This document shows positions 1 to 8,026 of a DNA stretch of 64,000 nt, piece after piece. A program made the position numbers and the translations under genes. The DNA comes from Dehalococcoides mccartyi CG5 (GTDB lineage: Bacteria > Chloroflexota > Dehalococcoidia > Dehalococcoidales > Dehalococcoidaceae), in NCBI RefSeq assembly GCF_000830885.1, contig NZ_CP006951.1:372001-436000 (forward strand), in the 5' to 3' direction. Position 1 is the first letter of the stretch, and every line of letters starts with the position of its first letter. Below the pieces are notes generated by a model that worked only from the letters and a program-made list of their open reading frames with translations, was not told the DNA's origin and did no database searches.

Positions 1-992
1 CCGCGTAATATTACCAGACGTGACGCCTCAATGGCATGGGAGTAAGGGAAGGCATAGCCCAGTCCTTTGAGTATATCAGGCATAAACTGGATAGAAAACC
101 AGGTGCCGGATACTATGGCAAGAGGCATGGAGAAAAACCAGCTGATAGATTCTGACTGGTTTTCGCTTTTGGAAAATCCGGCAATTACCATGCCTATGCC
201 TATGCTGGATAATCCTGTCAGGAAGAATATCAGGAAAGCCAAAGCTATATTACCCATTATATCCATGCCGAACAGGTAACCCAGCAACATGAAAAATATA
301 ATTTGGATTATACAGATAAGGGTCATGCTAAGCGAATATCCCAGTATGAAATCCACAGGGCGGCTGGGGGTAGTCAGCATCCTTGACATAAAACCTTTTT
401 CTTTATCCCGTACTATTATTCTGGCAGAGGTGGGTATGAGTATAAGCAGCCCGAATACGATAATACCGGGTGAGATAAAATCTATGTTGGTTATCTTGTT
501 TTCAATATTTACCGGCTGGGCATTTACGTTCAGGGGTATTTCTATTTTAGCAAAGGCGCGGGTAACCACGTTTAGCTGTGAGAGTATTTCACTTGCAGCC
601 TGAATATCACTTTCGTCATAGGTTACATCAAGATATATGTTACCGCCTGTTCCTGCCCAGAGCTTGCTTACTTCCTGTCCGAACCCGGCCGGGATTATGA
701 TGTATGCCCGTATGTCAGACTGTTTAAGCTGGGTCAGAGCCTCTTCAGGGGTGTTTATATAAATAATTTCATAGCTGGGTACTTCGGAGAGGGCCTCATC
801 TGCAAATGCACTGGAAAGCGGGGTCTGGTCATTATCTACTACCCCAATCTGGTAACTGGCACTGCCTCCACCGGAGAAAGCAAAACCGAAAAGAAGCATA
901 AACATAAGGGGGAAACCCAGCAGAAAACCCAGCGCCATGGGATCACGATATGTTTCCTTGAGGGCGCGGATACCTAACTCCCAGAATCTCAT
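1..992 (-). CDS. ABC-2 type transporter permease (3' end beyond window)
   Basis: Membrane subunit of a drug- or lipid-type ABC exporter. Reading starts with MRFWELGIRALKETYRDP at 992 and stays open to the window edge, so about 330 residues are visible and the C-terminus is missing. A first membrane segment lies near residues 19-38. A long extracytoplasmic domain follows (about 40-165), then several hydrophobic helices beginning near FISPGIIVFGLLILIP. This is the usual ABC-2 layout with a large loop after helix 1. Its ATG overlaps the stop codon of the upstream ATPase gene by four bases, so the two are translationally coupled. The substrate cannot be told from sequence. Confidence 0.9.
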   Translation of the reverse strand, partial: MRFWELGIRALKETYRDPMALGFLLGFPLMFMLLFGFAFSGGGSASYQIGVVDNDQTPLSSAFADEALSEVPSYEIIYINTPEEALTQLKQSDIRAYIIIPAGFGQEVSKLWAGTGGNIYLDVTYDESDIQAASEILSQLNVVTRAFAKIEIPLNVNAQPVNIENKITNIDFISPGIIVFGLLILIPTSARIIVRDKEKGFMSRMLTTPSRPVDFILGYSLSMTLICIIQIIFFMLLGYLFGMDIMGNIALAFLIFFLTGLSSIGIGMVIAGFSKSENQSESISWFFSMPLAIVSGTWFSIQFMPDILKGLGYAFPYSHAIEASRLVILR

Positions 993-1939
993 TCCCGTAG
1001 CTCCTTTCCGGTCAGTTTCAGGTAAACATCTTCAAGGCTGGGGTCTTTTATCTGGGCGGAGCGAATTGTCGCCCCGGCATTTTGCAGGCGGTTTACTATC
1101 TCGTTAAATTCCAGATGCTCTGCCGAAATGGAAAGAGTGCCGCCTGAAAACTCCACTTTGGGGTAGAAATTCTTCAAATCAGCCACCATTCTTTGGGAGA
1201 TATTAAATGCCTGTACCCTCATGGTGGGTTCTTTTATCAGGCTTTGTTTCAGTTCTACCGGTGTGCCCAAAGCAACTATCCTGCCTTGATCCATAATGCC
1301 TATACGGTCTGCCAGGTGGTCTGCTTCTTCCATGTAGTGGGTGGTAAGGAGTATGGTCTTCTTCCCTTTTAAGGATTCTATATATTCCCACATGGCGTGG
1401 CGTACCTGCGGATCCAAGCCCAAAGTGGGTTCGTCCAGAAAGACTACATCCGGGTTATGGATAAGTGCCATCATTATGCTTAGGCGGCGCTTCATACCTC
1501 CGGAAAAGGTGTGTACCTGACTTTTAGCCCTGTCTTCCAGCCCCATTATTTCCAGAAAGCGGGGTATCCATTCCTTGAGTTTTGCAGGGTCTATATGGTT
1601 CAGTTTGCCGAAGAGTCCCAGATTTTCTACCGGGGTCAGGTGGTCTGAAATGGCGGTTTCCTGTGGGGAACTGCCGATAATAGATTTGACTTGGTAGCCT
1701 TGGGTGTTTATATCAAAACCCATTACCCGGGCTGTTCCGCTGGTGGGTTTTAACAAACAGCAAAGCATATTGATGGTGGTGCTTTTGCCTGCTCCGTTTG
1801 GTCCCAGCAGGGCAAACAGTTCACCCTTGCGGATGTTCAGGTTGAGTTTGTCCACCGCCAGAAGCTGCCCGTAGGAACGGCTTAAATCCAGAGTTTCAAT
1901 AGCCGGTATATCCGGCTGTGCTTTTGAAGTGGCGGCCAT
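989..1939 (-). CDS. ABC transporter ATP-binding protein
   Basis: ATPase subunit of an ABC-2 exporter (DrrA/CcmA-like family). Walker A is GPNGAGKS, the signature is TFSGGMKRRLS, Walker B is VVFLDEPTLGLDP, and the switch histidine lies in LLTTHYMEEADHLADR. A C-terminal extension of about 90 residues is typical of exporters of this family. I place the start at 1939 (MAATSKAQP, 316 residues), where GGGAGG lies seven bases upstream. The frame stays open to 2032, but that extension would run into the promoter of the divergent gene. It forms an operon with the permease that follows. Confidence 0.93.
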   Translation of the reverse strand: MAATSKAQPDIPAIETLDLSRSYGQLLAVDKLNLNIRKGELFALLGPNGAGKSTTINMLCCLLKPTSGTARVMGFDINTQGYQVKSIIGSSPQETAISDHLTPVENLGLFGKLNHIDPAKLKEWIPRFLEIMGLEDRAKSQVHTFSGGMKRRLSIMMALIHNPDVVFLDEPTLGLDPQVRHAMWEYIESLKGKKTILLTTHYMEEADHLADRIGIMDQGRIVALGTPVELKQSLIKEPTMRVQAFNISQRMVADLKNFYPKVEFSGGTLSISAEHLEFNEIVNRLQNAGATIRSAQIKDPSLEDVYLKLTGKELRE

Positions 1940-1995
1940 ATATGTGCCTCCCATCTCAAATAATGGCCTAATTATAGCACAAGGCAGGTGTTTTT

Positions 1996-2023
1996 TTGAC
2001 AAAATGCAGGCCTGTATTATAAG
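1996..2023 (+). promoter_or_regulatory. Promoter of the MaoC-like gene pair
   Basis: TTGACA at 1996-2001 and TATAAG at 2018-2023 with a 16-base spacer; an overlapping TATTAT lies at 2015-2020. The expected transcription start is near 2030, only about three bases before the ATG at 2033, and no Shine-Dalgarno sequence is present. The mRNA is therefore probably leaderless. Confidence 0.6.
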
Positions 2024-2032
2024 CTTGGCCAA

Positions 2033-2455
2033 ATGCCGAATATCAAATATACTCTGGAAGATTTACGGGTTAATCCCGGTTTAAAATTGCCGCCTTTCAA
2101 TTTGGTTATTGAACGGGGTCTGGTAGACCGTTTTTGCAGGGCTACCGGTGATGACGGGGCGAACTGGCAGAATGAGGCTCCGCCTGTACTGGCACTTACT
2201 TTGGGTTTCGGGCAGATGCTGGAAGTTATTTCGGCAGATGATATTACCGTCCTTCACGGCTCAAGTGAACTGGAAAGCCTGAAACCGCTTGAAGTGGGAC
2301 AGGAGGTAACGGTGGAGACCAGCCTTTTAAGCTTGAGGGAACGGCCGGGTAAAATGGGACTGTCGTCATTTCTTAATTTTGAAATGCAGGTAACAAATAA
2401 ACAGGGAGAGCTGCTGGCCAGAGTTTGCCAGCTGGCTATAGTTTATTCAGCATGA
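2033..2455 (+). CDS. MaoC-like dehydratase, non-catalytic-type subunit (HadA-like)
   Basis: Hot-dog-fold protein of 140 residues, resembling the N-terminal half of MaoC/hydratase-2 enzymes. The region that normally carries the catalytic Asp/His pair reads FCRATGDDGANW, with no His at the expected place, so this subunit is probably structural or substrate-binding. The next gene overlaps it (ATGA) and keeps the full motif, so together they look like a heterodimeric (R)-3-hydroxyacyl dehydratase or enoyl-CoA hydratase, as in mycobacterial HadAB. The role, for instance in fatty-acid elongation, is inference. Start chosen at the first ATG after a near-consensus promoter. Confidence 0.75.
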   Translation: MPNIKYTLEDLRVNPGLKLPPFNLVIERGLVDRFCRATGDDGANWQNEAPPVLALTLGFGQMLEVISADDITVLHGSSELESLKPLEVGQEVTVETSLLSLRERPGKMGLSSFLNFEMQVTNKQGELLARVCQLAIVYSA

Positions 2456-2865
2456 CCAGTGTTTTTGAAAATATAACCGAAGGGCAGGAGATAGCCTGCC
2501 AAACGCTTATTTTAAGTAGCCGTGATCTGGTTGTCTGGGCAGGGGCTTCAGGGGACTATAATCCCATTCATTATGATAAAGATCTGGCTCTGAAAAAAGG
2601 CTTACCGGGAGTGGTAGTACCGGGGCAGTTGGCGGGGGCTATGCTTGGCAAATTGGCATCTGGTTTTGCCCGTCCCTCAGGCAGGCTTGCCAAACTGTCG
2701 CTCAGCTATAAAAAGATGATGCCACTGGGTGAAAGTCTTGTTCTTAAGGGCATAGTATCTTCAAAGACAGATACCCCGGAAAGTAAAACCCTAGGCCTGA
2801 AGCTCTGGGCGGAAGATACGGCGGGAGATAAAACTGTTACGGCATCAGCTGTTATAGTTTATTAG
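2452..2865 (+). CDS. MaoC-like dehydratase, catalytic-type subunit (HadB-like)
   Basis: Single hot-dog domain of 137 residues. It carries the hydratase-2 motif ASGDYNPIHYDKDLA, with Asp and His in the catalytic positions, followed by GLPGVVVPGQLAGAML as in MaoC proteins. I start it at ATG 2452, which overlaps the stop of the preceding subunit gene (ATGA). The expected reaction is reversible hydration of trans-2-enoyl-CoA or -ACP. The pair stands alone with no other lipid genes adjacent, so the substrate is open. Its last bases overlap the end of the convergent acetyltransferase gene. Confidence 0.8.
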   Translation: MTSVFENITEGQEIACQTLILSSRDLVVWAGASGDYNPIHYDKDLALKKGLPGVVVPGQLAGAMLGKLASGFARPSGRLAKLSLSYKKMMPLGESLVLKGIVSSKTDTPESKTLGLKLWAEDTAGDKTVTASAVIVY

Positions 2866-3412
2866 CTGGGCAATCTTCAGCCTGAAGTGATTTGTGTTTC
2901 AGCCAGTCTGCCTTTGAAAGTCCCATCAGCATAAACCGGTGCAGGCCCGATTCCTTTTCTCCACAAGGCTTAAAACCGCATTTTCTAAATGATTGCTGGG
3001 CGCGGATATTGCTCTGGAGAGTCTTCAGGTGAAGCCTTTTCAGGCTGGTTTTTTCAAACACATAGTCAATCATCAACCCCAGAGCGTCATTGCCATAACC
3101 CTTGCCCCAGTATTCCTTTTGCCCAATCATTATGCCCACTTCGGCTTCACTGGCGGCTATGTCCAGATTGTAGCAGGCACAGTAGCCGATGTATTCCCCC
3201 CGAAGGGTTTCAATGCCGAATTGCACCCGCAGGGATAAGGAATTTTCCAGTACGAATATATATTCGCCCAGAAATGTTCTGAAGGATATAGTCAGGGGTT
3301 CAGCCGCATCAAGATGGCTTAACTCAGGGTCAGTTTGCCATGCATAATCAAGCGAAGCATCTTCCAGACGCTTGTCTCTCAGCCGGGTCAGCTTTCCCTG
3401 AGTGTGTATCAC
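2852..3412 (-). CDS. GNAT-family N-acetyltransferase (RimJ/RimL-like)
   Basis: 186 residues with the GNAT core: GIMIGQKEYWGKGYGNDAL contains the acetyl-CoA pyrophosphate-binding Q/RxxGxG/A-type loop (here YWGKGYG), then RLHLKTLQSNIRAQQSFRKCGF as in RimJ/RimL-type enzymes. The substrate is unknown; ribosomal-protein N-termini or small amines are typical. It starts with GTG at 3412, just after the stop of the HEAT-repeat gene, and is the last gene of the tldD operon. Its 3' end overlaps the convergent MaoC gene by 14 bases. Confidence 0.85.
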   Translation of the reverse strand: MIHTQGKLTRLRDKRLEDASLDYAWQTDPELSHLDAAEPLTISFRTFLGEYIFVLENSLSLRVQFGIETLRGEYIGYCACYNLDIAASEAEVGIMIGQKEYWGKGYGNDALGLMIDYVFEKTSLKRLHLKTLQSNIRAQQSFRKCGFKPCGEKESGLHRFMLMGLSKADWLKHKSLQAEDCPANKL

Positions 3413-3415
3413 ATC

Positions 3416-4366
3416 TTACTCTTCAGGTGAAATGGCAGGCATACCGGCAGCAGATTCGTCTGCCTCTATATCTGTCAGTGCGGTAGTTATCATTTCCCGG
3501 ATAGCCTGGCTGGAGGTGCTTTCCAGATTTTCTGTCAGCCCTTTTTTGGCGTCCTGGCCGCCAATCTTAGCCAGCGCCTGTATTGATGCCAGCTGGACTT
3601 CCATATCAGGGTCTTCAATCATGGAGACCAATTTAGGTATGAAACGTTCCAAGCAGAGTTCTCCGGCGGCTACTGCCGCTTCATAACGGAGGTCGTTATT
3701 ATCATTGTTCAGTTCAGATGTGATTACAGACTCCCATTGGTCACTGGCGTTTTGTCCCATGGCATAGACAGCACCTACTCTGAGTAGGTGTTCAGGGCTG
3801 TTGTGGGCTTGGGAAATAGCTGTGATTACCTGCGGCTGACCGAAAGGCGACACTGATTCCAGTGCTCTGCGTCTTAGTTCCACCGGCAGATTGGTATTTT
3901 TGAAAATTGCCAGCAAACTGGTTTGGAGCAACTGGCTGGTTTTTTCGGGGAGCTGTCCGAATTCACCCATCATACTGTAACGCCCCAGAGCGGCAGTGGC
4001 GGCTATGCGAACCTCCATAGAAGGGTCTTCGCTTGATAAAGACAACAAATGGTCAACCAGAGACGGGCGGTTACATTCCCAAAGACCGTCAACGGATTTA
4101 GCCCGTACCTCAGGGTTCGGGTCATGCATGGTTCTGACAAAAATACTGTCAAAATCCAGAGAAACATCATCTTCGGCCAGTTCACCCAGCCGGCTGACTA
4201 TATCCAGCCGTCTTTCGGGGCTCATACCTGTCCAGAAATCCTTGAAAGCGGCTATCTCCTGGTTATTGAGGTCAGATAGCAGGGCTAAGTCAGTATGTTT
4301 CAGGCTAGTGTTTTCATCTGCCAGTCTCTCAAAGAGTTCGCTTATTTCCGGGTTTTCTTGGCTCAT
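3416..4366 (-). CDS. HEAT-repeat protein
   Basis: 316-residue alpha-helical repeat protein. Repeats of about 31-37 residues recur, for example DPNPEVRAKSVDGLWE, DPSMEVRIAATAALGRY, NDNNDLRYEAAVAAGEL and DPDMEVQLASIQALAKIG, each with the D-x-x-x-VR-x-A-A pattern of PBS-lyase/HEAT repeats. There is no catalytic motif, signal peptide or membrane segment, so it is probably a cytoplasmic scaffold or adaptor. Its ATG overlaps the stop of the PAC2 gene (TGATG), so production is coupled to that protein. Partners are unknown; the neighbours suggest the PAC2 or TldD/PmbA proteins. Confidence 0.88.
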   Translation of the reverse strand: MSQENPEISELFERLADENTSLKHTDLALLSDLNNQEIAAFKDFWTGMSPERRLDIVSRLGELAEDDVSLDFDSIFVRTMHDPNPEVRAKSVDGLWECNRPSLVDHLLSLSSEDPSMEVRIAATAALGRYSMMGEFGQLPEKTSQLLQTSLLAIFKNTNLPVELRRRALESVSPFGQPQVITAISQAHNSPEHLLRVGAVYAMGQNASDQWESVITSELNNDNNDLRYEAAVAAGELCLERFIPKLVSMIEDPDMEVQLASIQALAKIGGQDAKKGLTENLESTSSQAIREMITTALTDIEADESAAGMPAISPEE

Positions 4367-5196
4367 CAGTTGTTACTCGCTTCCTCGTTGTCATCATCAT
4401 CAGTATCAAGGTCATCATCGTCATCTTCTTCACCGCTTTCCCAGATAGGTTCGGTGAAATAGTCTATGTAATCCTCCATAGCTTCGGCTGCAATCTGGGA
4501 TACATGCTGCTTGGCCTCAGAGGCTATCTGTTCCAGTTCGGTAACATCAACCCCCAGTTGGAGTAATTTGGACAAAATTTGAACGATTACCAAAGCTGCC
4601 ATGGGATTTTGCAGGCGGGAAGCATAGCTGGGTACTTCCCCCAGCAGACACACCCCGTCCATATTGCGTTCTTTGGCTACACCCAGCAGCAGGCCGTTAA
4701 GGCCGGAAATCTGGAGATTGCCGCTTCCGCTCAATCCCCGTTCTATCAATTCATTGGCTACCTGAGTGTTGGTGCCCACTGCCCATGCCCGGGGTTGTTC
4801 GCTGTGGTGAATACGGGTCAGGGCGGCGGCAAATGTATAAATCCTTTTAACACCGAAACGCTGGCCTACGTCCAGAATCAAGTTAGCCAGTTCGTAACTT
4901 TTGGTAGAAGGTTGGTCTTCGCCTATGAAGAGGATAATGTCGTTATCCTGTTTATTTTTCAGGTAATAAAAACGATTTTGGGGGAATTGAGGTTCTTCAA
5001 CCACCCCGTCCTTTACCAGCACACCTATCGGGTCAAAGAAGCTGGGAGAATCTATTTCGGCCAGTTCTTTAAACTCCAGTTTACGTACCAGGTATGTCGC
5101 CACAATCAGGGCGACATTGCTGATGCCCGGCCAAGCGGCCAGCAGGCAGGGAGACTTGAGTTTCGGTCTGGAATTTAGCTTGTATTTTTTGTCCAT
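4366..5196 (-). CDS. PAC2-family protein with acidic tail
   Basis: 276 residues resembling the PAC2 (proteasome-assembly-chaperone-2-like) family. Visible features are the N-terminal SPCLLAAWPGISNVALIVATYL, a central GVKRIYTFAAALTR, and LNGLLLGVAKERNMDGVCLLGEVPSYA, which are typical of archaeal and actinobacterial PAC2 proteins. The last 25 or so residues are almost only Asp and Glu, an unusual acidic tail. The family is thought to be a chaperone or ligand-binding scaffold with no known enzyme activity. It sits between pmbA and the HEAT gene in one operon. No proteasome gene is visible in this window. Confidence 0.82.
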   Translation of the reverse strand: MDKKYKLNSRPKLKSPCLLAAWPGISNVALIVATYLVRKLEFKELAEIDSPSFFDPIGVLVKDGVVEEPQFPQNRFYYLKNKQDNDIILFIGEDQPSTKSYELANLILDVGQRFGVKRIYTFAAALTRIHHSEQPRAWAVGTNTQVANELIERGLSGSGNLQISGLNGLLLGVAKERNMDGVCLLGEVPSYASRLQNPMAALVIVQILSKLLQLGVDVTELEQIASEAKQHVSQIAAEAMEDYIDYFTEPIWESGEEDDDDDLDTDDDDNEEASNN

Positions 5197-5209
5197 ATAT
5201 CTGTCTCTC

Positions 5210-6511
5210 TTATTTGGCAGCTACGGACAGGTTCGGGAAATACATGGATGGGGTGAAAAGTTCACCGTCCAGCCAGCGTCCGTCACTGCCGATGGCATTT
5301 ATAGTTTTAAGTGCACTATATATATTCCCGGAGAGCATGGTGTCTTTTACCCGCCCGGTAATCTGTCCATTTTCTATTTTATAACCCAGCAGTACGTTTC
5401 CGGAGAAATCACCACCCAGCACATTTCCTTGTTCCGCTCCCATCATAAATTCTACTACCAAACCCTCTTTAATATCTGAAACCATTTCTTCAAATGAAAG
5501 TGTGCCGGGCTTTATCATCAGGGCGCTGAAACCGGGAGCCGGCTGTCCGCCATGTCTTTCGGCATTGCCGGTACTTTTGGCTTTGGCTAAAGCGGCAGTG
5601 CGGAGGTCATAAATAAAGTTTTTAATAACCCCGTTTTCCACCATGGGTGTAATTTGGCTGGCTGTGCCCTCGTCGTCAAAGGGGCGTGAGTTCGGGCTGA
5701 AGCTCTGGGTAGGGTCATCAACCAGATTAAAGGCAGGGTCAAACATCTGCTCACCCAGTTTTCCGGCCAGCGGTGAAGCTTTTTCCTGTACCAGTTTGCC
5801 GTTAAGTGCGGCGGACAGGGCAGGGATAATGGTGCTGGCAACCCCGTGGGGAGTAAAAATAACCGGCATCTCCCTGCTTTGAAGAGGTACATTTTGTCGG
5901 GCGCGCTTTAGCTGTTTGCTGACCAGATTTACCACTTCCAGGCTGGAGCGGATAGGGCGGCAGGAGCTAAACCCGTCACCTACAAAAAGCATATCCGTAC
6001 CGCGTACCAGCGTGCCCTCCAACCCCATGGAAAAGAGACTCTTTTTAAAACTGATATCTGCCCCGCTGGTATTTAGCAGGCTTACTTTTCGGGTGCTTTT
6101 GGTCAGGCTGGAGCTACAGATAAGTTCACTGTTTATATCAAGCAATCCGGCTACCATTTCTTTGCCCAGATTTACCATCTCTTCCAGACTTACGGTTTCT
6201 ACCTCAGGGTCAAATATTTTAACCTCCGGGTAGGTTTGAGAGGCAGGAAATTGGAAATGGGCTGTCTGGCCGTAAGCGGCGGTTTCAAGTGCCATATTCA
6301 CCAGCCTCGGCCAATCTGCTGGGTTGGAGCTGGCGGCATAGCCAATCTTGCCGTCTTTAACAATACGCAAAGCCAGGCTAAGGCTTTGTTTAGATTCAAT
6401 ATTTTTTAGCTGATTGGATTCAAAATGGATTGGGGTGGATTCAGATTCCACCATAAAACATTCGGCCTGTTCGGCCACTTTTTTGGCTTGTTCAAGTATT
6501 TTTTCAAGCAT
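5210..6511 (-). CDS. pmbA: PmbA/TldE-type metalloprotease-family subunit
   Basis: 433-residue member of the TldD/PmbA (U62) family. PmbA-like features include SLALRIVKDGKIGYAASSN near the N-terminus, PVIFTPHGVAS in the middle and GVIKNFIYDLRTAALAKA near the C-terminal third. It lacks the HExxxH zinc motif seen in its partner, as expected for the TldE/PmbA half of a TldD-TldE heterodimer. That heterodimer degrades unfolded peptides and processes microcin-type peptides in other bacteria. I choose ATG 6511, with AGGTGG eight bases upstream inside the end of tldD; GTG at 6523 is the alternative. Confidence 0.9.
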   Translation of the reverse strand: MLEKILEQAKKVAEQAECFMVESESTPIHFESNQLKNIESKQSLSLALRIVKDGKIGYAASSNPADWPRLVNMALETAAYGQTAHFQFPASQTYPEVKIFDPEVETVSLEEMVNLGKEMVAGLLDINSELICSSSLTKSTRKVSLLNTSGADISFKKSLFSMGLEGTLVRGTDMLFVGDGFSSCRPIRSSLEVVNLVSKQLKRARQNVPLQSREMPVIFTPHGVASTIIPALSAALNGKLVQEKASPLAGKLGEQMFDPAFNLVDDPTQSFSPNSRPFDDEGTASQITPMVENGVIKNFIYDLRTAALAKAKSTGNAERHGGQPAPGFSALMIKPGTLSFEEMVSDIKEGLVVEFMMGAEQGNVLGGDFSGNVLLGYKIENGQITGRVKDTMLSGNIYSALKTINAIGSDGRWLDGELFTPSMYFPNLSVAAK

Positions 6512-6512
6512 A

Positions 6513-7889
6513 TCAGGCACCACCTACCAGGCATTTCTGAATACGGATATGGGGTGAGCCGTTTGAAACCGGCAGGGGAGACTGACCGCTCTTGCCGCAG
6601 CCGCCGCCCTGATTCATATCCAGGTCATTGCCTATCATATCTATATTATGCAGAGTATCAAATACGTTCCCGGACAGAACTACCGGCCTTAATGCTTCGG
6701 CTATCTTGCCGTCCCTTATCATATAGGCTTCCCCTGAGGAGAAGGTAAACATTTCCATGCTGGTGGTTCCGCCGTACCAATTCTTTACATAAATGCCTTC
6801 TTTTACCCCGTCCAGCATTTCTTCCAGAGTGGATACGCCGGGTTCTATATAGGTATTGCTCATGCGCACAATGGGGGCATAGCGGTAAGATATGGCTCTG
6901 GCGTTACCGGAGAGGGGTTCATTCATCTTGGCGGCGGTCTCTCGCGAATGAAGGCGTCCGGTAAGCTTGCCCTCGCGGATAAGATAATTCTTGGTTGCGG
7001 CTACCCCTTCATCATCGTATTTATAGCTGCCCCGAAGGTCAGGCATGGTGGGGTTGTCTATGATATTCAGTATTTTCGGACCGAATTTTTTGCCTAAGAC
7101 CATTACTTCACGCATCTGGGGGTTTTCATATATATGGTCTGCTTCCGATAAATGCCCGAAGGCCTCGTGGACAAACACTCCCGCCAGTATGGGGTCAAGT
7201 ATTACGGTATATTCACCGCCTTTTACCTTTGGGGCGGAGAGGAGTTTTACGGCATGTTCGGTCATGTCTTTTATCTGGGAGTGAAGCCCGGTTATGGCGT
7301 TGTAGTTGCCGCGGCTGCCCACCGAGATATTTGACTGCTGGAGTTCACCATCTCCAGACGCAATGGCGGTGGCGTTAAAATTTATATCTGAGCGTGATTG
7401 TTCTATAACGCTCCCGCGGGAGTTTACATAAAAACGGCGGCGATAGCCGTCTGAAAAGCGGATAAACGAGGTTTTTATACCCTTAGTCTGCCAGATAAGG
7501 TCTTTGTATTCGTCCAGTATCCGTTTTTTGTCTTCAAGCGGGCGTTCCACCGAACTCTGGGATAGTTCGTCCGTCTGGGCATAGGTAACTGAAGGTGCAG
7601 ATGCGAACTGGCTCTGGGTGGAACCGGCCAGAGAGGCCTGATGAATAGCCAGATCTATCCGCTTGCGGATATCATCCAGACTGTTAAAGCTTACAAAACC
7701 CCAGCCGCCATTTACCAGTGCCCGAACGTTGCCGCCCAGGTCACTGCCGCGTCCGGCAGTATCCAGATTTTGCCCTCGGTAAGAGATATAACTGCTGGTG
7801 CTCTCTTCCAGGTGGATTTCCAGATAGTCTGCCCGGTAGTGGTATAGCTGTTGAGAAAGCTCGTGGGCAATATTTCGGAGTTCAGTCAA
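6513..7889 (-). CDS. tldD: TldD-type zinc metalloprotease
   Basis: About 458 residues. The catalytic zinc motif HEAFGH (HExxxH) is present in GVFVHEAFGHLSEAD, and the C-terminal part has GGCGKSGQSPLPVSNGSP, as in TldD proteins. I choose a TTG start at 7889 because AAGGTG lies five bases upstream. The longer reading to 7949 would run through the -35 and -10 boxes. It is the first gene of the operon tldD-pmbA-PAC2-HEAT-GNAT. The family role is an intracellular protease acting on small or unfolded peptides together with PmbA; the substrate here is unknown. Confidence 0.9.
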   Translation of the reverse strand: MTELRNIAHELSQQLYHYRADYLEIHLEESTSSYISYRGQNLDTAGRGSDLGGNVRALVNGGWGFVSFNSLDDIRKRIDLAIHQASLAGSTQSQFASAPSVTYAQTDELSQSSVERPLEDKKRILDEYKDLIWQTKGIKTSFIRFSDGYRRRFYVNSRGSVIEQSRSDINFNATAIASGDGELQQSNISVGSRGNYNAITGLHSQIKDMTEHAVKLLSAPKVKGGEYTVILDPILAGVFVHEAFGHLSEADHIYENPQMREVMVLGKKFGPKILNIIDNPTMPDLRGSYKYDDEGVAATKNYLIREGKLTGRLHSRETAAKMNEPLSGNARAISYRYAPIVRMSNTYIEPGVSTLEEMLDGVKEGIYVKNWYGGTTSMEMFTFSSGEAYMIRDGKIAEALRPVVLSGNVFDTLHNIDMIGNDLDMNQGGGCGKSGQSPLPVSNGSPHIRIQKCLVGGA

Positions 7890-7920
7890 GGTGGTCACCT
7901 TTAGATAGTATTCTAGTCTA

Positions 7921-7949
7921 AGTTTAAACTGGGGCAGTTGGCTTGTCAA
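7921..7949 (-). promoter_or_regulatory. Promoter of the tldD operon
   Basis: On the minus strand, TTGACA (7944-7949) and TAAACT (7921-7926) are separated by exactly 17 bases. Transcription should begin near 7914, giving a leader of about 25 bases that contains AAGGTG before the TTG start of tldD. Confidence 0.7.
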
Positions 7950-7988
7950 TTTATTGTTGGGTTTTCAGCCTTGATAGCTGGGCGGGCA

Positions 7989-8018
7989 TTGACTAATGAT
8001 GGGTAAAAGGGCTACGAT
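7989..8018 (+). promoter_or_regulatory. Promoter of the UDP-GlcNAc operon
   Basis: TTGACT (7989-7994), an 18-base spacer and TACGAT (8013-8018). The expected transcription start is at 8025-8026, directly at the ATG of the mutase gene (8027), and no Shine-Dalgarno is seen, so the mRNA is probably leaderless. Confidence 0.55.
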
Positions 8019-8026
8019 TTAGCCAT

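Noticed and set aside
1940-2032. N-terminal extension of the ABC ATPase to 2032
   Set aside because: No Shine-Dalgarno; it would cover the divergent promoter. The start at 1939 has GGGAGG.
3996-4448. Long antisense ORF over the HEAT and PAC2 genes
   Set aside because: Low-complexity serine-rich translation typical of the opposite strand of a real gene.
7890-7949. Longer TldD start at 7949
   Set aside because: This region carries the -35 and -10 boxes of the operon promoter.
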